Assembly: GCA_963556255.1 (NCBI GenBank)
Contig: OY744612.1
Span: forward strand, 24,085,692 to 24,149,691
Reading direction: 5' to 3'
Source: Allolobophora icterica
Taxonomy: Eukaryota > Annelida > Clitellata > Crassiclitellata > Lumbricidae
Length of the DNA: 64,000 nt
Shown here: positions 1 to 12,397 of the stretch, in pieces
Layout: every line of letters starts with the position of its first letter
Numbering within the stretch: position 1 is the stretch's first letter
Translations under genes and position numbers: made by a program
The notes under the pieces: model-generated
Seen by the model: the letters and a program-made list of their open reading frames with translations, nothing else
What the model was told of the DNA's origin: nothing
Database searches by the model: none

Positions 1-400
1 ATACATACATACATACATACAGTGTATACAATACGTACATACATACATACATACATACATACATACATCCATACATAAATCAATACACACATGCATGCGT
101 ACATACATACATCCATACATGCCTACATCCATACAGGTGTATACATACATACATACATACATGCATGCATAAATACATACATACATACATACATACATAC
201 ATACATACATACATACATACATACATACATGCATACATACATACATCAATACACACATGCATGCGTACATACATACAGGTGCATACATACATACATACAT
301 ACATACATACATACATACATACATACATACATACATACATACATACATACATACATACATACATACATACATACATACATACATACATAAATATACATAC
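1..400. repeat. (CATA)n microsatellite
   Basis: Nearly pure CATA/TATG tetranucleotide repeat with scattered point changes; it runs off the left edge of the window. Open reading frames across it are an artefact of the 4-bp period and encode only Tyr/Ile/His/Thr or Met/Tyr/Val/Cys runs. Confidence 0.97.
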
Positions 401-836
401 ATTGTTGTTCCACTCAAGATTCTGGCTTCCTAGACGAGTAAGCCTCTTCTGTTACTTAGAAACCGCACAGGTCGATACTTTGGAGTTGAAAGGCGCTCAG
501 TAAATTATGAATTATATTGCACTGCCTGAGATCGATCGAAGACGCTTCCTAAACCGATTGGATCGGTCGGCATCACTTCCAATCGAACAGAATCGATCTG
601 ATGCATCGAATGTTACGACGGTCGCCTTAATAATTGACACGGGATAAGCTGGAAGAGCGACCTTTCCGAGCAAATTGCCTCTCGTCTCGCTTAGGATCGG
701 AGCGCCGTCTGTGTCCCTGTGCGGTCACCGGAGCCATCCATCACGACCCACAGTCACCATCGGATGCCATCGATCAAGACCACGTTCAGCCGAAGACGAT
801 GGTCGGTCACGACGATGCAACGGCCTTGGCTATGAC
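401..836. other. unique spacer, nothing recognised
   Basis: Non-repetitive sequence between two microsatellites. It contains several GATCGAT-like words but no exon, RNA or repeat that I recognise. Confidence 0.5.
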
Positions 837-1029
837 TGACCGACCGACCGACCGACCGACCGACCGACCGACCGACCGACCGACCGACCGACCGACCGAC
901 CGACCGACCGACCGACCGACCGACCGACTGACTGTCTGACTCGCTCACTCACTCACTCACTGGCTAGCTGGCATAACCAGCTGACTGCCTGATTGACTGA
1001 GTGACTGGCTGGCTGATTGACAGGCTCAC

Positions 1030-1066
<37 letters not shown>

Positions 1067-1345
1067 GACTGACTGACTGACTGACTGACTGACTGACTGA
1101 CTGACTGACTGACTGACTGACTGACTGACTGACTGATGAACTGATGGACTGATGGACTGACTGGCTGGTTGATTGACTGGCTGACTGACTGACTGACTGA
1201 CTGACTTGCTGACTAGCTGACTGACTGACTGACTGAGTGACTGATTGATTGATTGACTGAGTGACTGATTTACTGACTGACTGACTGTCTGACTGGCTGA
1301 CTGACTGACTCATTTACTCACTGGCTGGCTGACTAGCTGACTGAC
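837..1345. repeat. compound (GACC)n-(CTGT)n-(GACT)n microsatellite
   Basis: GACC units at about 837-929, CTGT units at about 1030-1064, then GACT units from 1065 that decay into imperfect CTGACTGG-type variants to about 1345. Related CTCACTGT-type repeats continue near 1440-1515. Confidence 0.95.
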
Positions 1346-1980
1346 TGACTGGATGATCGAACGAATTAATAAATGACTGAAGGATGAATGAATGACCGAA
1401 GAAATTAACGACCGACCGCATTGCTATAAATGACTCACTGTGTCTGACTCATTCACTCTCTCTCACTGTCTCACTGTCTCGCTGTCTCACTGTCTCACTG
1501 TTTCACTGTCTCATTGACTATGCGGGTGAGTCAACAGTGACCAATTGTATCCTTCCGGCTACGCGCTAAAACGTTCGTATACGATAGCGTCGATTTATCT
1601 TCCTCAGTGGCTGCCTTTCCATCTGTCGTCACAGACAATAAGGCTGCAGCGCCTGAGAGAAGCTCTAAGCACCGTTCCTTATAATATTCCTCTGACACGA
1701 ATGATGTTGACAGCGCAATTATAAGCCATGACCGGATTGTTGTTGTTGTGCTTGCGAGTGCTGGCCAGCGGGGTTATTCTCCAGCACCAGTTGGACTGCC
1801 AACAGTACTGTCGTCTAACGGATCAGTATACAAAAGCGAGGGACATATCAGAAAGTAGGTATATACGTAGGTACATACAAGCATTCATACACGCATCTAT
1901 AAGGCCTATGCATGCTTACATACATGCATACCTGGCGTTGACTGACTGACTGTAAATGTAAATGTAGAGGTACAGGTTTG
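1346..1980. other. spacer, no gene recognised
   Basis: Decayed GACT/GAAT repeat followed by about 450 bp of unique sequence and short CATA-like runs. A 73-codon open frame near 1728-1949 begins with a hydrophobic stretch, but it runs into repeat sequence and has no splice or homology support. Confidence 0.5.
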
Positions 1981-3320
1981 TATATGTTACAGGGAATGTG
2001 TATTTTCAGGGAATATGTATATTCCCTGAAAATTTCAGGGTATATGTATATTCCCTGATTCACTCAGGGAATGTATACATTCCCTGAAAAAACCAGGGTA
2101 TATACATATTCCCTGAAATCTTCAAGTGATTTCTATACACATTCCCTGAAAGCTTTCAAAGACACAAAGACACAGCGACATAAAGTCAACAGTAGGCCTA
2201 GTGCTTAGCTAGGGTTATAATTGGTCGCTAATTGGAAGGTTCTATCACTGCATACCTCCTTTGATGCGCAAACGCCCATTGTTCAATAACTGTACGTAAA
2301 TATAGGATCAAATCTTCAGAATAAACAACATCTCACTTCATAGAAGAAAGGTTTTAGTAGTAATCAGTGTTACCACTGTTGAAAAATGAAAAACCTAAGC
2401 TAGAACATTAAAATAACCAAAGGAAACCCTAGCCATCGGTTTCCACTCAAAACTGAAGTCTCACCTTTTCAAATACTCCTACTCTGACTCATCTGATACT
2501 CCGCCTTCCAATTATACTCGCCGTAAACGACACCCGCCTTGACAGCTGCTCTGCCTCACCTAATCTGGTACTCTGGAAATCGGACATGGACCTCTTTTGG
2601 ACTACTCTCTGGAAACCCCCTTTGATTTGGTTTGGCCTCCTGGAAATCGGACTTGGACCTCTTTTGGACCGCTCTCTGGAAACCTCCTCTGGTACCATGG
2701 AAATCGGACTTGGACCTCTTTTGGACTACTCTCTGGAAACCCCCTTTGATTTGGTTTGTCCTCCTGGAAATCGGACTATGAAACTCAAAAAATAATTTCC
2801 TAAGTTTTGAAAAAGGGCAACAGTTTACTTCCAGAAAACTTCCAAAACAGTTCAGTCTGGGTCTGCAGTCTCCTTTAGTCTTTCGACTAGTAATATTTTA
2901 AATATAAATAAACTATTATAGCATGCATATTGCGCCATTTATTTATTGACCTCGACCATCCAGACCGTTTAAAAAATTGATTAAATGAATTTTAAAACAG
3001 GGTTTAAATAAAACAAGAAAAGCCAAAGAAAAAACCAAGGTCCAAGAAAACCTCCATTTCCCAAGCTCGGATAAAAACTCAAGATCAATTATAACCCTAG
3101 CTAAGCACTAGGCCTACTGTTGACTTTATGTCGCTGTGTCTTTGAAAGCTTTCAGGGAATGTGTATAGAAATCACTTGAAGATTTCAGGGAATATGTATA
3201 TACCCTGGTTTTTTCAGGGAATGTATACATTCCCTGAGTGAATCAGGGAATATACATATACCCTGACATTTTCAGGGAATATACATATTCCCTGAAAATA
3301 CACATTCCCTGTAACATATA
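1981..3320. mobile_element. foldback element with ~240-bp inverted arms
   Basis: The left arm (1981-2223) and right arm (3086-3320) are near-perfect inverted copies. Each begins TATATGTTACAGGGAATGTG when read inward. The outer part of each arm carries a ladder of 22-bp palindromes of the CAGGGA...TCCCTG type about 29 bp apart; the one at 2065-2086 is a perfect palindrome. The interior (2224-3085) has no transposase and contains a copy of the dispersed family called SINE-C here. The target duplication is short and ambiguous (TA or TATA). I infer a non-autonomous foldback/MITE-like element. Confidence 0.85.
2440..2780 (+). repeat. SINE-C dispersed repeat, copy inside foldback
   Basis: Shares the words TCCGCCTTCCAAT, ACACCCGCCTT and GCAGCTGCTCTGCCTC with copies near 28.4, 33.3, 55.4 and 58.5 kb. 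In this copy a segment of about 50 bp (GGAAATCGGACTTGGACCTC...) is tandemly repeated about three times. Confidence 0.75.
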
Positions 3321-3575
3321 TAGCGACCGAATGGTGTCGATCATAATCATTTTTCTATGATCGGGTGCGATGATCCTTCACCACCGCTGCCCATTTGAAT
3401 GGGCCTCACGCCATTTAAGGTCCCCGTGTACGAACCGTGCTAGCCCGAGATTTAAGCCTCTGAAATAAGCCACCTTCAGGAGGCGAACCGCGACTGCGAC
3501 CACACTCTAACGCAGAGGCGTTTGGGACGCAAACCTGCGCTCTTACCAGTGTAGCTTCGGGAGAGTATAGTTAGA
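3321..3575 (-). repeat. SINE-B, tRNA-like dispersed repeat
   Basis: On the minus strand the head reads CTACACTGGTAAGAGCGC (box A-like) and further on GCGGTTCGCCTCC (box B-like), which suggests a tRNA-derived SINE. The 3' part contains ACGGGGACCTTAAATGGCG and CATTCAAATGGGCAGC, and ends near the GCGACCG word at 3322. Related copies lie near 10.0, 30.1-30.8, 45.8 and 50.6 kb. Confidence 0.7.
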
Positions 3576-3800
3576 GCACACGACTTGTAACGCGGAAAGT
3601 ATGTAAGGCACCCTGCATGCGTGGCTGCCGTTGAACGTACACTAAGACAGTTTTAAATTGCTGCACACGACGGTTAGGAATCTTGAGTGAGTCGTTCACC
3701 CACAACACAACTGCTCTGAATCGTCGATGCTCTGTCGTTTGAGGTCGCTTTGAGCCTTAGCGTAGGGTTTAATGATCGTGAATAGAAATGCCAATATAAA
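3576..3800. other. spacer with retroelement tail word
   Basis: Contains one copy (about 3599-3640) of the word GTATGTAAGGC...CCTGC...GTGGCTGCCG, which recurs at about 3985-4015. No gene seen. Confidence 0.4.
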
Positions 3801-3809
3801 GAAGTAAGT

Positions 3810-3960
3810 AAATGCATACATAAATGCACACATACATACATACACACATGCATAAGTACACGCATACGTATATTTATATATACATACATACATACATACA
3901 TTCATACATAGTACATACATACACATCCATACATACATACATATAGTACATGCATATTCC
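3810..3960. repeat. (CATA)n microsatellite
   Basis: Imperfect CATA repeat; the open frames across it are low complexity. Confidence 0.9.
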
Positions 3961-3979
3961 TACATACATATTCTACTGT

Positions 3980-4079
3980 ATGCATGTATGTAAGGCGCCC
4001 TGCGTGGCTGCCGTTTTTACTATATGTATGTTCACTGTACAGCGCAGTGCGGTTAGCAGGCGCTTAAATAAAGAAAAAG

Positions 4080-4134
<55 letters not shown>
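3980..4134 (+). repeat. retroelement 3' tail ending in (ATT)n
   Basis: The sequence GTGCGGTTAGCAGGCGCTTA followed by AATAAAGA and a pure ATT run (about 4080-4134) looks like the 3' end of a SINE or LINE. A related end, GCGGTTAGCAGTTGG...AATAAAGA followed by ACTT repeats, lies at about 34,763-34,812. Confidence 0.6.
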
Positions 4135-4135
<1 letters not shown>

Positions 4136-4795
4136 TAGCTGTAACCCGTGAAAAATCACGGTATATAAAAACAATTATTATTGCAGTGATAACAATAACG
4201 TCATATTATAGGCCTATAGCCGTCGTCAAGACAGTCGTCGCCAAGGCGGCAGTATAGTGACGTCACAATAGTGTTTGTTACGGGACTGACAGACAGACAG
4301 ACGTACATCGGTTATTATGTTGTTTGATTACATTCATGTATACGGACATACATTCATACATACATACATAAATACACACATTCATACATAAGCTTACATA
4401 CGTAAACGTGCATACGCATACATACATTCATACATACATACGTACGTACGTACACGTACAGACAAACATACTCAAATGCGCATAAAGGCGAACTGTAGCA
4501 CCTCAGGCCAGACTTGTCTTTAAACGCAAAAGAAGGAGAGTAGTACTCTGCAACATCTCTCGTTCGCATGTGCATTTCGACCGGACCTTAATTCGAGGCA
4601 GGAATTTATTGCGCCGCCTGAGGCCGAGTCCTGTATTTCGTCGCTTGGCACGTCATTATAGACGACGTTGCCGTCGCCGTTACAGTCCTCCTCCCCAGAA
4701 AAAGCGATTTGAGGACGACGTGTTACGAATGGGGAATCGACACGACAAGTCTGAGTTATAGAGCGCTTTGGGTCGTCTTTAATTGCAGAACGTAA
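4135..4795. other. spacer with decayed CATA repeats, no gene
   Basis: Decayed CATA repeats around 4330-4460 and otherwise unique sequence. A 63-codon open frame at 4570-4761 is arginine-rich and has no recognisable domain, so I do not call it. Confidence 0.45.
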
Positions 4796-4824
4796 TCGCC
4801 AAATACCAGATTGGGGTAAGGTAT

Positions 4825-5080
4825 GATTAGATGAGGCAAGATATATATGGTTAGGTAAGGCAATTCAAAGCCTAATGATTATTAAGTTACCGGATGATTA
4901 AAATAGGTAGTCTCATCTATACGGCCAAATCTAGACTAGGTATAGTTAGATGAGGCAAGGTATATGGTTAGGTAAGGCAATTAAAAGCCTAATGATTATT
5001 AAGTTACCGGATGATTAAAAGAGGTAGTCTCATCAATACGGCCAAATCTAGACAAGGTACGTATGGTTAGGTGAGGTAAC
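4825..5080. repeat. ~120-bp tandem duplication
   Basis: Two adjacent copies of a unit beginning AGATGAGGCAAG and containing AAGCCTAATGATTATTAAGT and CATACGGCCAAATCTAGA-like words; they differ by a few substitutions. The unit abuts the (AAT)n tract that follows. Confidence 0.85.
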
Positions 5081-5318
<238 letters not shown>

Positions 5319-5878
5319 CTTCTTTATTAATTCAAACTGACAAACGCAGTAAGATTACATTGAAATATGACAGTAGGCCTACAATCAAATCTTAACTATT
5401 GAGGCAAGGTTCGTGAAATTAATTAATCAGTTCAAATTTATACAACACAAAGGCTCTAAACTACCTATGCGGCACCAATTAACTAGTGCAATTATTATGC
5501 CGTATCTTATTGGGTAGAGGCAGTTCGATTATGCTAATACAGAACCTTCGAAGTTCGATTAAATAGACTACTCGTTTAAAATCCTTTACAGGCAAATATC
5601 CCTACTACTGTCGATTCCTTCGCGTTCGGGTCCACTTTACTATAGGTCTATCGCAATATAGTTTCGACCAGATCGATGGCCGATGTAACGATTAATCCAG
5701 CTGACGATTCGGTGAATCGGTGAATCGGTGAATCGCTTCTGTAGTCGATCGATTCTCCCCCAACTATCTTCTGAAGTCTTCGTAACGTCTTCTTCAAAGC
5801 GAATCCACGCTTTGCTATGACGTCACGGGTTCCTATGGAGATCGCTGTCGTCACTCTATCAATTTTTAATGTCTATAG
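5319..5878. other. unique spacer, nothing recognised
   Basis: Unique sequence with an internal triplicate GGTGAATC word near 5709-5733. No exon or element recognised. Confidence 0.4.
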
Positions 5879-6113
5879 TTCGAATCATCGGCGTATATTG
5901 GATGGACACAGCTGAAGTTGTACTGTAAACTGAAGCCTGCACCCACTATATGTAATAATGAGCGCTGCGTGACGTCACGCATGGCAGAAAGCTTAGTAGC
6001 TGTAGTCGACTTACATAGTTACTGCGCGTAGCCTGACGTCACGCATGGCAACGGCTAGGTTTCATTTTAAATGGCTTATGCTGCATCCACCCAATATACG
6101 TCGATGGTTCGAA
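5879..6113. mobile_element. MITE-like element with two CRE palindromes
   Basis: Inverted ends of about 32 bp: the left end carries ATCGGCGTATATTGGATGGA, and the right end, read inward, carries ATCGACGTATATTGGGTGGA. The interior holds two copies of TGACGTCACGCATGGCA, placing perfect TGACGTCA palindromes at 5970-5977 and 6034-6041. The target duplication is unclear, so the superfamily is not assigned. Confidence 0.65.
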
Positions 6114-6147
6114 TAAAATAGTTCGCTTCTTTGTCATTCTATATCAT

Positions 6148-6215
6148 CGTAAGCGTAATCACGAAATTTCTAAAGCGCTACTCTCAAGCTAAGCGCCTTA
6201 GAGCACCAGCTTACT
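6148..6215 (-). repeat. SINE-C 3' end fragment
   Basis: Reads TAATCAC...TTCTAAAGCGCTACTC, matching the reverse complement of the 3' end seen in other SINE-C copies (GAGTGGCGCTTTAGAAG...GATTACG). Confidence 0.6.
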
Positions 6216-6589
6216 CACATACTGTTTTATTCAAAACAGAAATGCTTTGGCATTCAATCGTAAATCCTTAGAGTCGTGGACATCGTCGTCTGGGGTTTGG
6301 ACTTTTTTACCCATCAAACGGTCAATATCTTTATCTCGGCAGAGGATACAGTGGTTCTACTTTTTTTATGGCCCGGTAGGTTATGCGTCTGTTCAGCTTT
6401 CCTGCCGGTCGCTTGGTGGCCTTGCAATATTTGTGTCGGATTTATAAGCGAATAGGAAAATGTTTTGCGTCTTAGATCAAATTTACATCGGACAACCAAG
6501 GACATTTTCCCAATCATCCATTCCAGAGCTCTGAATCTGATTTACACACAAACACACATATTCATATATATGTTTAGATACATAGATAT

Positions 6590-7105
6590 ATACATACATA
6601 CATATTGCATATGTATACACGCATGCATACATACATGCATACATACATGTATACATACATATATACATGCATGCATACATACATACATACATACATACAT
6701 ACATACATACATACATACATACATGCATACATACATACATATGATACGTGCATAAATACATACATGCATACATACATGCATATAAACATGCATACATACA
6801 TACATACATACATACATACATACATACATACATACATACATGCATACATGCATATGATACGTGCATGCATACAAACATGCATACATACACACATACATAC
6901 ATACATGCATACATACATGCATACATACATATGATACGTGCATACATACATACATGCATACATACATACATGCATACATACATATGATACGTGCATTCAT
7001 ACATACATGCATACATACATACATGCATACATACATATGATATGTGCATACATACATACAAACGTGCATACATACATGCAAATATACATGCATACAAACA
7101 TGTAT
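6590..7105. repeat. (CATA)n array with higher-order CATATGATACGTGCAT unit
   Basis: A CATA repeat interrupted by five copies of CATATGATACGTGCAT (last base variable; one copy has GATATG) near 6738, 6851, 6929, 6983 and 7036, spaced about 114, 78, 54 and 53 bp apart. The 219-codon open frame across it is low-complexity. Confidence 0.9.
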
Positions 7106-7552
7106 GTCTATCTGTCTCTTTGTCTGTCCGTCTTTTCTTCACCTTCTGAGTTATGATGATGATAAATTCTGTTGCGATAATATTATCTCAATAAACAGTG
7201 CTGTATAGAAGTGAGATTACACAATTGCGTTCTTCTGGACTGTTACGTTTAGATAAGATGACTTTGGTTCGGCGCTGCAAGGGTCGTCGCCATGACAACG
7301 GCAACAGGTGGCTCAGGAATGAATCTTCCAAAAGGATAGCGTGTCAACTTCAGAACGTAAGATTAAGTGTCCCTCCTCTGCCGTCTTTTCTTTCTCTGTT
7401 CTCCGTCTGTCTCTCACTCTATTCCTTCCCTCCGCACATGTTACTCTGCCACTCTTCCCATCTGTAATTGCAATTGTACTCGTAAATTTATATTGCACCG
7501 CTGCACGGTAAGATCTGTAGATCTTTCCGCCCAGGTTTCGCTACACACACAC
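7106..7552. other. spacer, nothing recognised
   Basis: Unique to pyrimidine-rich sequence between two microsatellites. No exon or RNA gene recognised. Confidence 0.4.
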
Positions 7553-7574
7553 TGACACACACACACACACACAC

Positions 7575-7640
<66 letters not shown>
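7553..7640. repeat. (CA)n microsatellite
   Basis: CA dinucleotide repeat with one CTAC interruption. Confidence 0.97.
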
Positions 7641-7643
<3 letters not shown>

Positions 7644-8136
7644 TTATATATATATTCCGCTGTCCCTATGTTTCAATGTCCTTCTGCTCTTCTGTCCCGT
7701 GATATTTCGGTTTCCCTGCAGTCCTTCTATCCTTTTGTCCTCGGTCATTCTGTCCATACGTCCTTCTTAGGCCTATATCCATGAAACAGCAAGGAAGATC
7801 GAGGGACAGTTTGACGAACCAGAACTCGATGGTGAGTGCGTCGTGGATCAATAGTTGTTAGTTGGAGTTCGTTCTATCTAAAGTGGGGTTTAGTTGATTA
7901 TTGGGCTTACGTGGATTAAATTACCGTTGGCTAAATAGAAGATGCCTTGCATATTGCGAAAGCGGCTCTGTAGAAGTGTGCAGAGTAAATTAGATACTAT
8001 AAGACTAGATTAGTCTAAAGTAAGAAAGAAGAACAAGAAGAACACGAAGAAAGAGAGAACAAGAAGAACATTAAGAACAAGAAAAAGAGGAAGAGGAAAA
8101 GGAGGAAGAGGAAGAAGAGGAGGAAGAACAAGAAGA

Positions 8137-8139
<3 letters not shown>
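7641..8139. other. spacer, nothing recognised
   Basis: Unique sequence grading into GAA/GGAAGA purine-rich DNA from about 8020. No gene recognised. Confidence 0.4.
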
Positions 8140-8228
<89 letters not shown>

Positions 8229-8300
8229 AAGAAGAAGAAGAAGAAGAAGAAGAAGAAGAAGAAGAAGAAGAAGAAGAAGAAGAAGAAGAAGAAGAAGAAG
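8140..8300. repeat. (TAG)n-(AAG)n microsatellite at a SINE tail
   Basis: TAG units at about 8141-8228 followed by AAG units to 8300. The tract abuts the 3' end of a minus-strand SINE-A copy, so it probably grew from that element's tail. Confidence 0.9.
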
Positions 8301-8576
8301 AGAGTCTCTTAAGCTAGCCCTAAGGCAGCCATGGGTATGAAGTATTAGTAACTTCATTTTCTTAGCCTCGGCATATGAAGGCGGGCGGCCAGTCTTCTAC
8401 CTCACCGTCTCATCTTCCCAACGACAGTGTACGGATAGTCTACTCATTATAGCTGAGTTAGCCATGGGGCGCAGGTGGATCAGGAATCTCGAACCCAATT
8501 TCTACCATGGCGGGAATTTGAACCCCGACCTCTCGGTTAACAGTCCAGCACACTGACTACCACTATCGAGCAAGTA
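8301..8576 (-). repeat. SINE-A, tRNA-derived, full-length copy
   Basis: On the minus strand the head reads GCTCGATAGTGGTAGTCAGTG (box A-like), then GAGAGGTCGGGGTTCAAATT (box B-like), then a unique body ending in the word TAGCTTAAGAGACT. The same architecture is present at 38.6 and 49.7 kb on the plus strand. Confidence 0.85.
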
Positions 8577-8599
8577 AACTATATATATACTAACTGGAC

Positions 8600-8935
8600 T
8601 GGACCATAGGCTAGACTAGGCTAGCCAAAACTAGACTAGAAAAAACTAGATTAGGATAGACTAGAATAGACTATAATAGACAAGAATAGACTAGACAAGA
8701 CTGGGCTATAGGCTAGACTATAGAATAGACTATGCTAGAAAATAATAGAATAGATTAGGATATAGCCTAGAATAGGATATAGTCTCTACTAGTTTTGTTT
8801 TAGTAGACTATATATTAGCTAGGATTTAGCATAGCTTAACATAGTTTTGACCGGATTGGATTAGACAAAATTGAACTGGACAATATTATATTGGATTGCA
8901 TTAAAGATTAGATTAGTTAAGATTAGATTTAACCG
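8600..8935. repeat. degenerate CTAGACTAGAATAGA-type tandem repeat
   Basis: Many diverged copies of short units built on TAGACTA and AATAGACTA. No coding potential. Confidence 0.75.
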
Positions 8936-9600
8936 AGTGAAGAAAGAGACCTTAATCCAGTTCCCACATATACTATATATGGACCAACCAGCGTATGACT
9001 CGGTAATAGAAATTTTTTAACTCATCATACATCAGCTCCCTCATAAGCTACCCGTCGTTATCGACTGCAGTTACGACTTCATTTATATAGCGCTAATAGA
9101 ACACAAAGATGATTTATGCGAGATCTGTACGCAAGAGGGCATGTCAATTACAACTTAATGCAAGCGCCATCTCGTGTTCATGTCATGTATAATCATACTT
9201 CATTTTCATCTTAATTACACAAATACAGCCGCACGGACTATATATATATAATTATATATATGTATATATATGTATATATATATATTCATACATCATACAT
9301 AGTGCAGTATATACATGCATAAAAAATGTAGTAGAACTCATCTATTCAATGCATATATGTATATATATGTATAGATGTAGGGCCTTTGTGTATAATTCTA
9401 AGCATGTGTATATTCATATATTATATATATATATATATATATACATAGTGTATCTTATAATTAATATGTACTGCGAATTGTGTATAATGAAAATATAGTA
9501 CGTGTGTGTATATAAATGTATGTAATATAAAGTTTAATATATCTGTATATTTTTCGCAATATTTTTCAGTTACCTTGTTGCGTATAGAGCCGACGAAAAT
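8936..9600. other. AT-rich spacer with TATA-type repeats
   Basis: AT-rich DNA with TATATGTATA stretches around 9240-9290, 9350-9370 and 9417-9445. No gene recognised. Confidence 0.45.
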
Positions 9601-9602
9601 TC

Positions 9603-9746
<144 letters not shown>

Positions 9747-10000
9747 ACTCTGGAGTATATAAATATCCTTCAATTTTCCGGCACTCATCCCCTGGAAGTT
9801 GGGAGGGAAAATGAGTCTTAACTGATTTGATAGCTTTTATTTATTAGGGGTTTGCGGAGGATTATGGGATTGGGGCACGTTTATCACCCATAATGCATCT
9901 GGCTTCCGGGGAACAGTTCCGCATTTTCATTGCCTGCACGTTGGATGTATACGACGTCAATGTGCAGACTAGATGTAAACGTAAATGTAGGCTACACGTG

Positions 10001-10445
10001 TTCTGTAGCGACTGTATGGCCTCGGTCTGCTCATTTTTCAGTGAATTGATCGAGTGAGATCCTTTACTACCGCTGCGCGCTTGAATGTGTGCCACGTCAT
10101 GCAAGGCTTCCGTGTACGGACCATGCCCATGTACGTCCGGAGGGGCAAGGGGTATTTGCCCCTGGAATTTGCAAATATTTGTAAAATATAAAGTCTTTTA
10201 ATTATTTTGATTATTACAATAGTCCCAACACGATTATCAATGCAAAAAGAACACGTAATTATTTAAGTCCTTGACCATTACTTTTTTAAGTTGCCACGTG
10301 TTCTGTGTTCATGAACAGCAATTCTATGCAAAAGCATCATTTTGCTCCCCCCCAGAAAAATGTTGCCCCCTCGGAAAAATACCTGCGGACGCCCAAAACC
10401 CGAGATTCAAATCTCTTAAATTAGTCACCATCGGCATGCGAACCT
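10001..10445 (-). repeat. SINE-B copy split by a small insertion
   Basis: The segments 10,012-10,127 (CGACTGTATGGCC..., CCGTGTACGGACC) and about 10,386-10,445 (CCCGAGATTCAAATCTC) together match one SINE-B copy. The DNA between them has inverted GGGGCAA-type ends: ACGTCCGGAGGGGCAA on the left and TTGCCCCCTCGG...GCGGACG on the right. It looks like a MITE of about 255 bp. Confidence 0.6.
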
Positions 10446-10800
10446 ATGAGAGATTGAAATGGAGAAAGCCCTGAGGGGTTTTGGAACGACACTGATCTGA
10501 AGAGAAGCTACAGAAATGTAAGAAAGCAGCAAATAAGGCAATGTCAGTTCTACAGGGACGGACTATAATAGAAAACAGATAATGTCTGAACCGAGATTGA
10601 ACACTTTGAAACCGAGACTGGACAGTTTTTAGATGGAAACTGTAACTGATGTACATACCATATACATATATACAATATATACATGCTTGCGAAAAATTTT
10701 ATATGCACATGTACACAGGTCTTTTGTCGTGTCATGCATCTCAAAATCAGCTTTAAAATTTAAAAGTAGGCCTATAGGCTACTGCCACTGAGAAGATCAG
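10446..10800. other. spacer, nothing recognised
   Basis: Contains a short GAAACCGAGACTG / GAACCGAGATTG near-duplication near 10,590-10,620. No gene recognised. Confidence 0.35.
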
Positions 10801-10803
10801 ATG

Positions 10804-10874
<71 letters not shown>

Positions 10875-11105
10875 GAGCAGACAGACAGACAGACAGAGAC
10901 AGAGACAGAGACAGACAGACACAGACACAGACACAGAGCTAGAGACAGAGACAGAGAGACAGAGAGACAGAGACAGACAGACAGAGACAGAGACAGAGAC
11001 AGAGAGACACAGACACAGACAGAGAGCTAGATACAGAGACAGAGAGACAGAGACAGACAGAGACAGACAGAGACAGACAGAGACAGACAGACACACAGAC
11101 AGAGG
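10801..11105. repeat. (GACA)n/(GAGACA)n purine-strand microsatellite
   Basis: GA, GACA and GAGACA units on the plus strand. Long Arg/Gln/Thr or Leu/Ser/Val/Cys frames across it are artefacts. Confidence 0.95.
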
Positions 11106-11880
11106 TCTGTCTAACTGCCCTCCTGTGCCGAGTCTAAGAAAAATGAAGATGGTATACCATTCATGCTGCCCCTCTTGCAATCATCCGCTGCTTCTCAGGA
11201 TACGCTTTGATCCTCCTATTCTTGTTCCTCCTCCACAGCCTCCTCCTCTTCTTTCTTCTCCACATTCTACTCCTCTTCCTCATTCTTCTTATCCACGCCC
11301 TTCTCCTCGTTGTTCTGTCCATTTCTTCCTCGTTCTAGTCCATCTCCACCTACTCTCCGCTCCTTCTCCTCTTCCTCCTTCTCTTCCTCCTACTTATTCT
11401 GCTCTTAGACACCAAATGAAACTATTGTATGACTAGGGGCCGGCAGAGCCCCAACTGTGGATGGTGTGTGGTCGAGTCCGCATCTGAAAAGAGAGGCCCA
11501 CTCGGAGCTTGATGTACTAGGAATAGGCCCCAGATGGCCCATTTCAGCAATCTGCGGTGCTCAAAATCTGAAGTTATGCCATTGACGGAAATCAGATCTT
11601 GTTCAGATCGCATCCTCTGTAGACTATATGTCTGCATCGATGGGACTCATCTAACTTCTCCTCTTTCTATATGCGATGCTAATCGATCTGAACTGAAAGC
11701 AACGATCGATTGATCGATGGCTTATGCGTTATTAGATCGATCGTTGCTTTAGACGTTTTCAGCTGAGACTGGATTAGGCTTCATTGGATTTGATCGAATC
11801 AAGTGAGATCAGATTGAGTTGATGGGATTGTGCTCGATTGTATTGGATTTATTGGTTCGGATTTTTGATTAATTAAACGC
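11106..11880. other. spacer, pyrimidine-rich then unique
   Basis: CTCCT-rich sequence at about 11,190-11,400, then unique sequence with an inverted pair of GATCGATcGTTGC-like words near 11,700-11,745. No gene recognised. Confidence 0.4.

Positions 11881-12392
<512 letters not shown>

Positions 12393-12397
<5 letters not shown>

Noticed and set aside
837..1345. CRISPR-like or satellite array
   Set aside because: The period is 4 bp with no spacers; this is a compound microsatellite in a eukaryotic genome.
1728..1949. Small secreted-protein-like frame (MTGLLLLCLRVLASG)
   Set aside because: The hydrophobic start is suggestive, but the frame runs into decayed CATA repeat and lacks splice or homology support.
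6483..7142. 219-codon minus-strand open frame made of Met/Tyr/Val/Cys
   Set aside because: It is the translation of a CATA tetranucleotide tract; frames in all registers are open for the same reason.
8010..8357. Poly-leucine protein on the minus strand
   Set aside because: Translation of TAG/AAG repeats at a SINE tail.
10797..11436. 211-codon Arg/Gln/Thr-rich frame
   Set aside because: Simple (GACA)n repeat running into pyrimidine-rich DNA; no domain.
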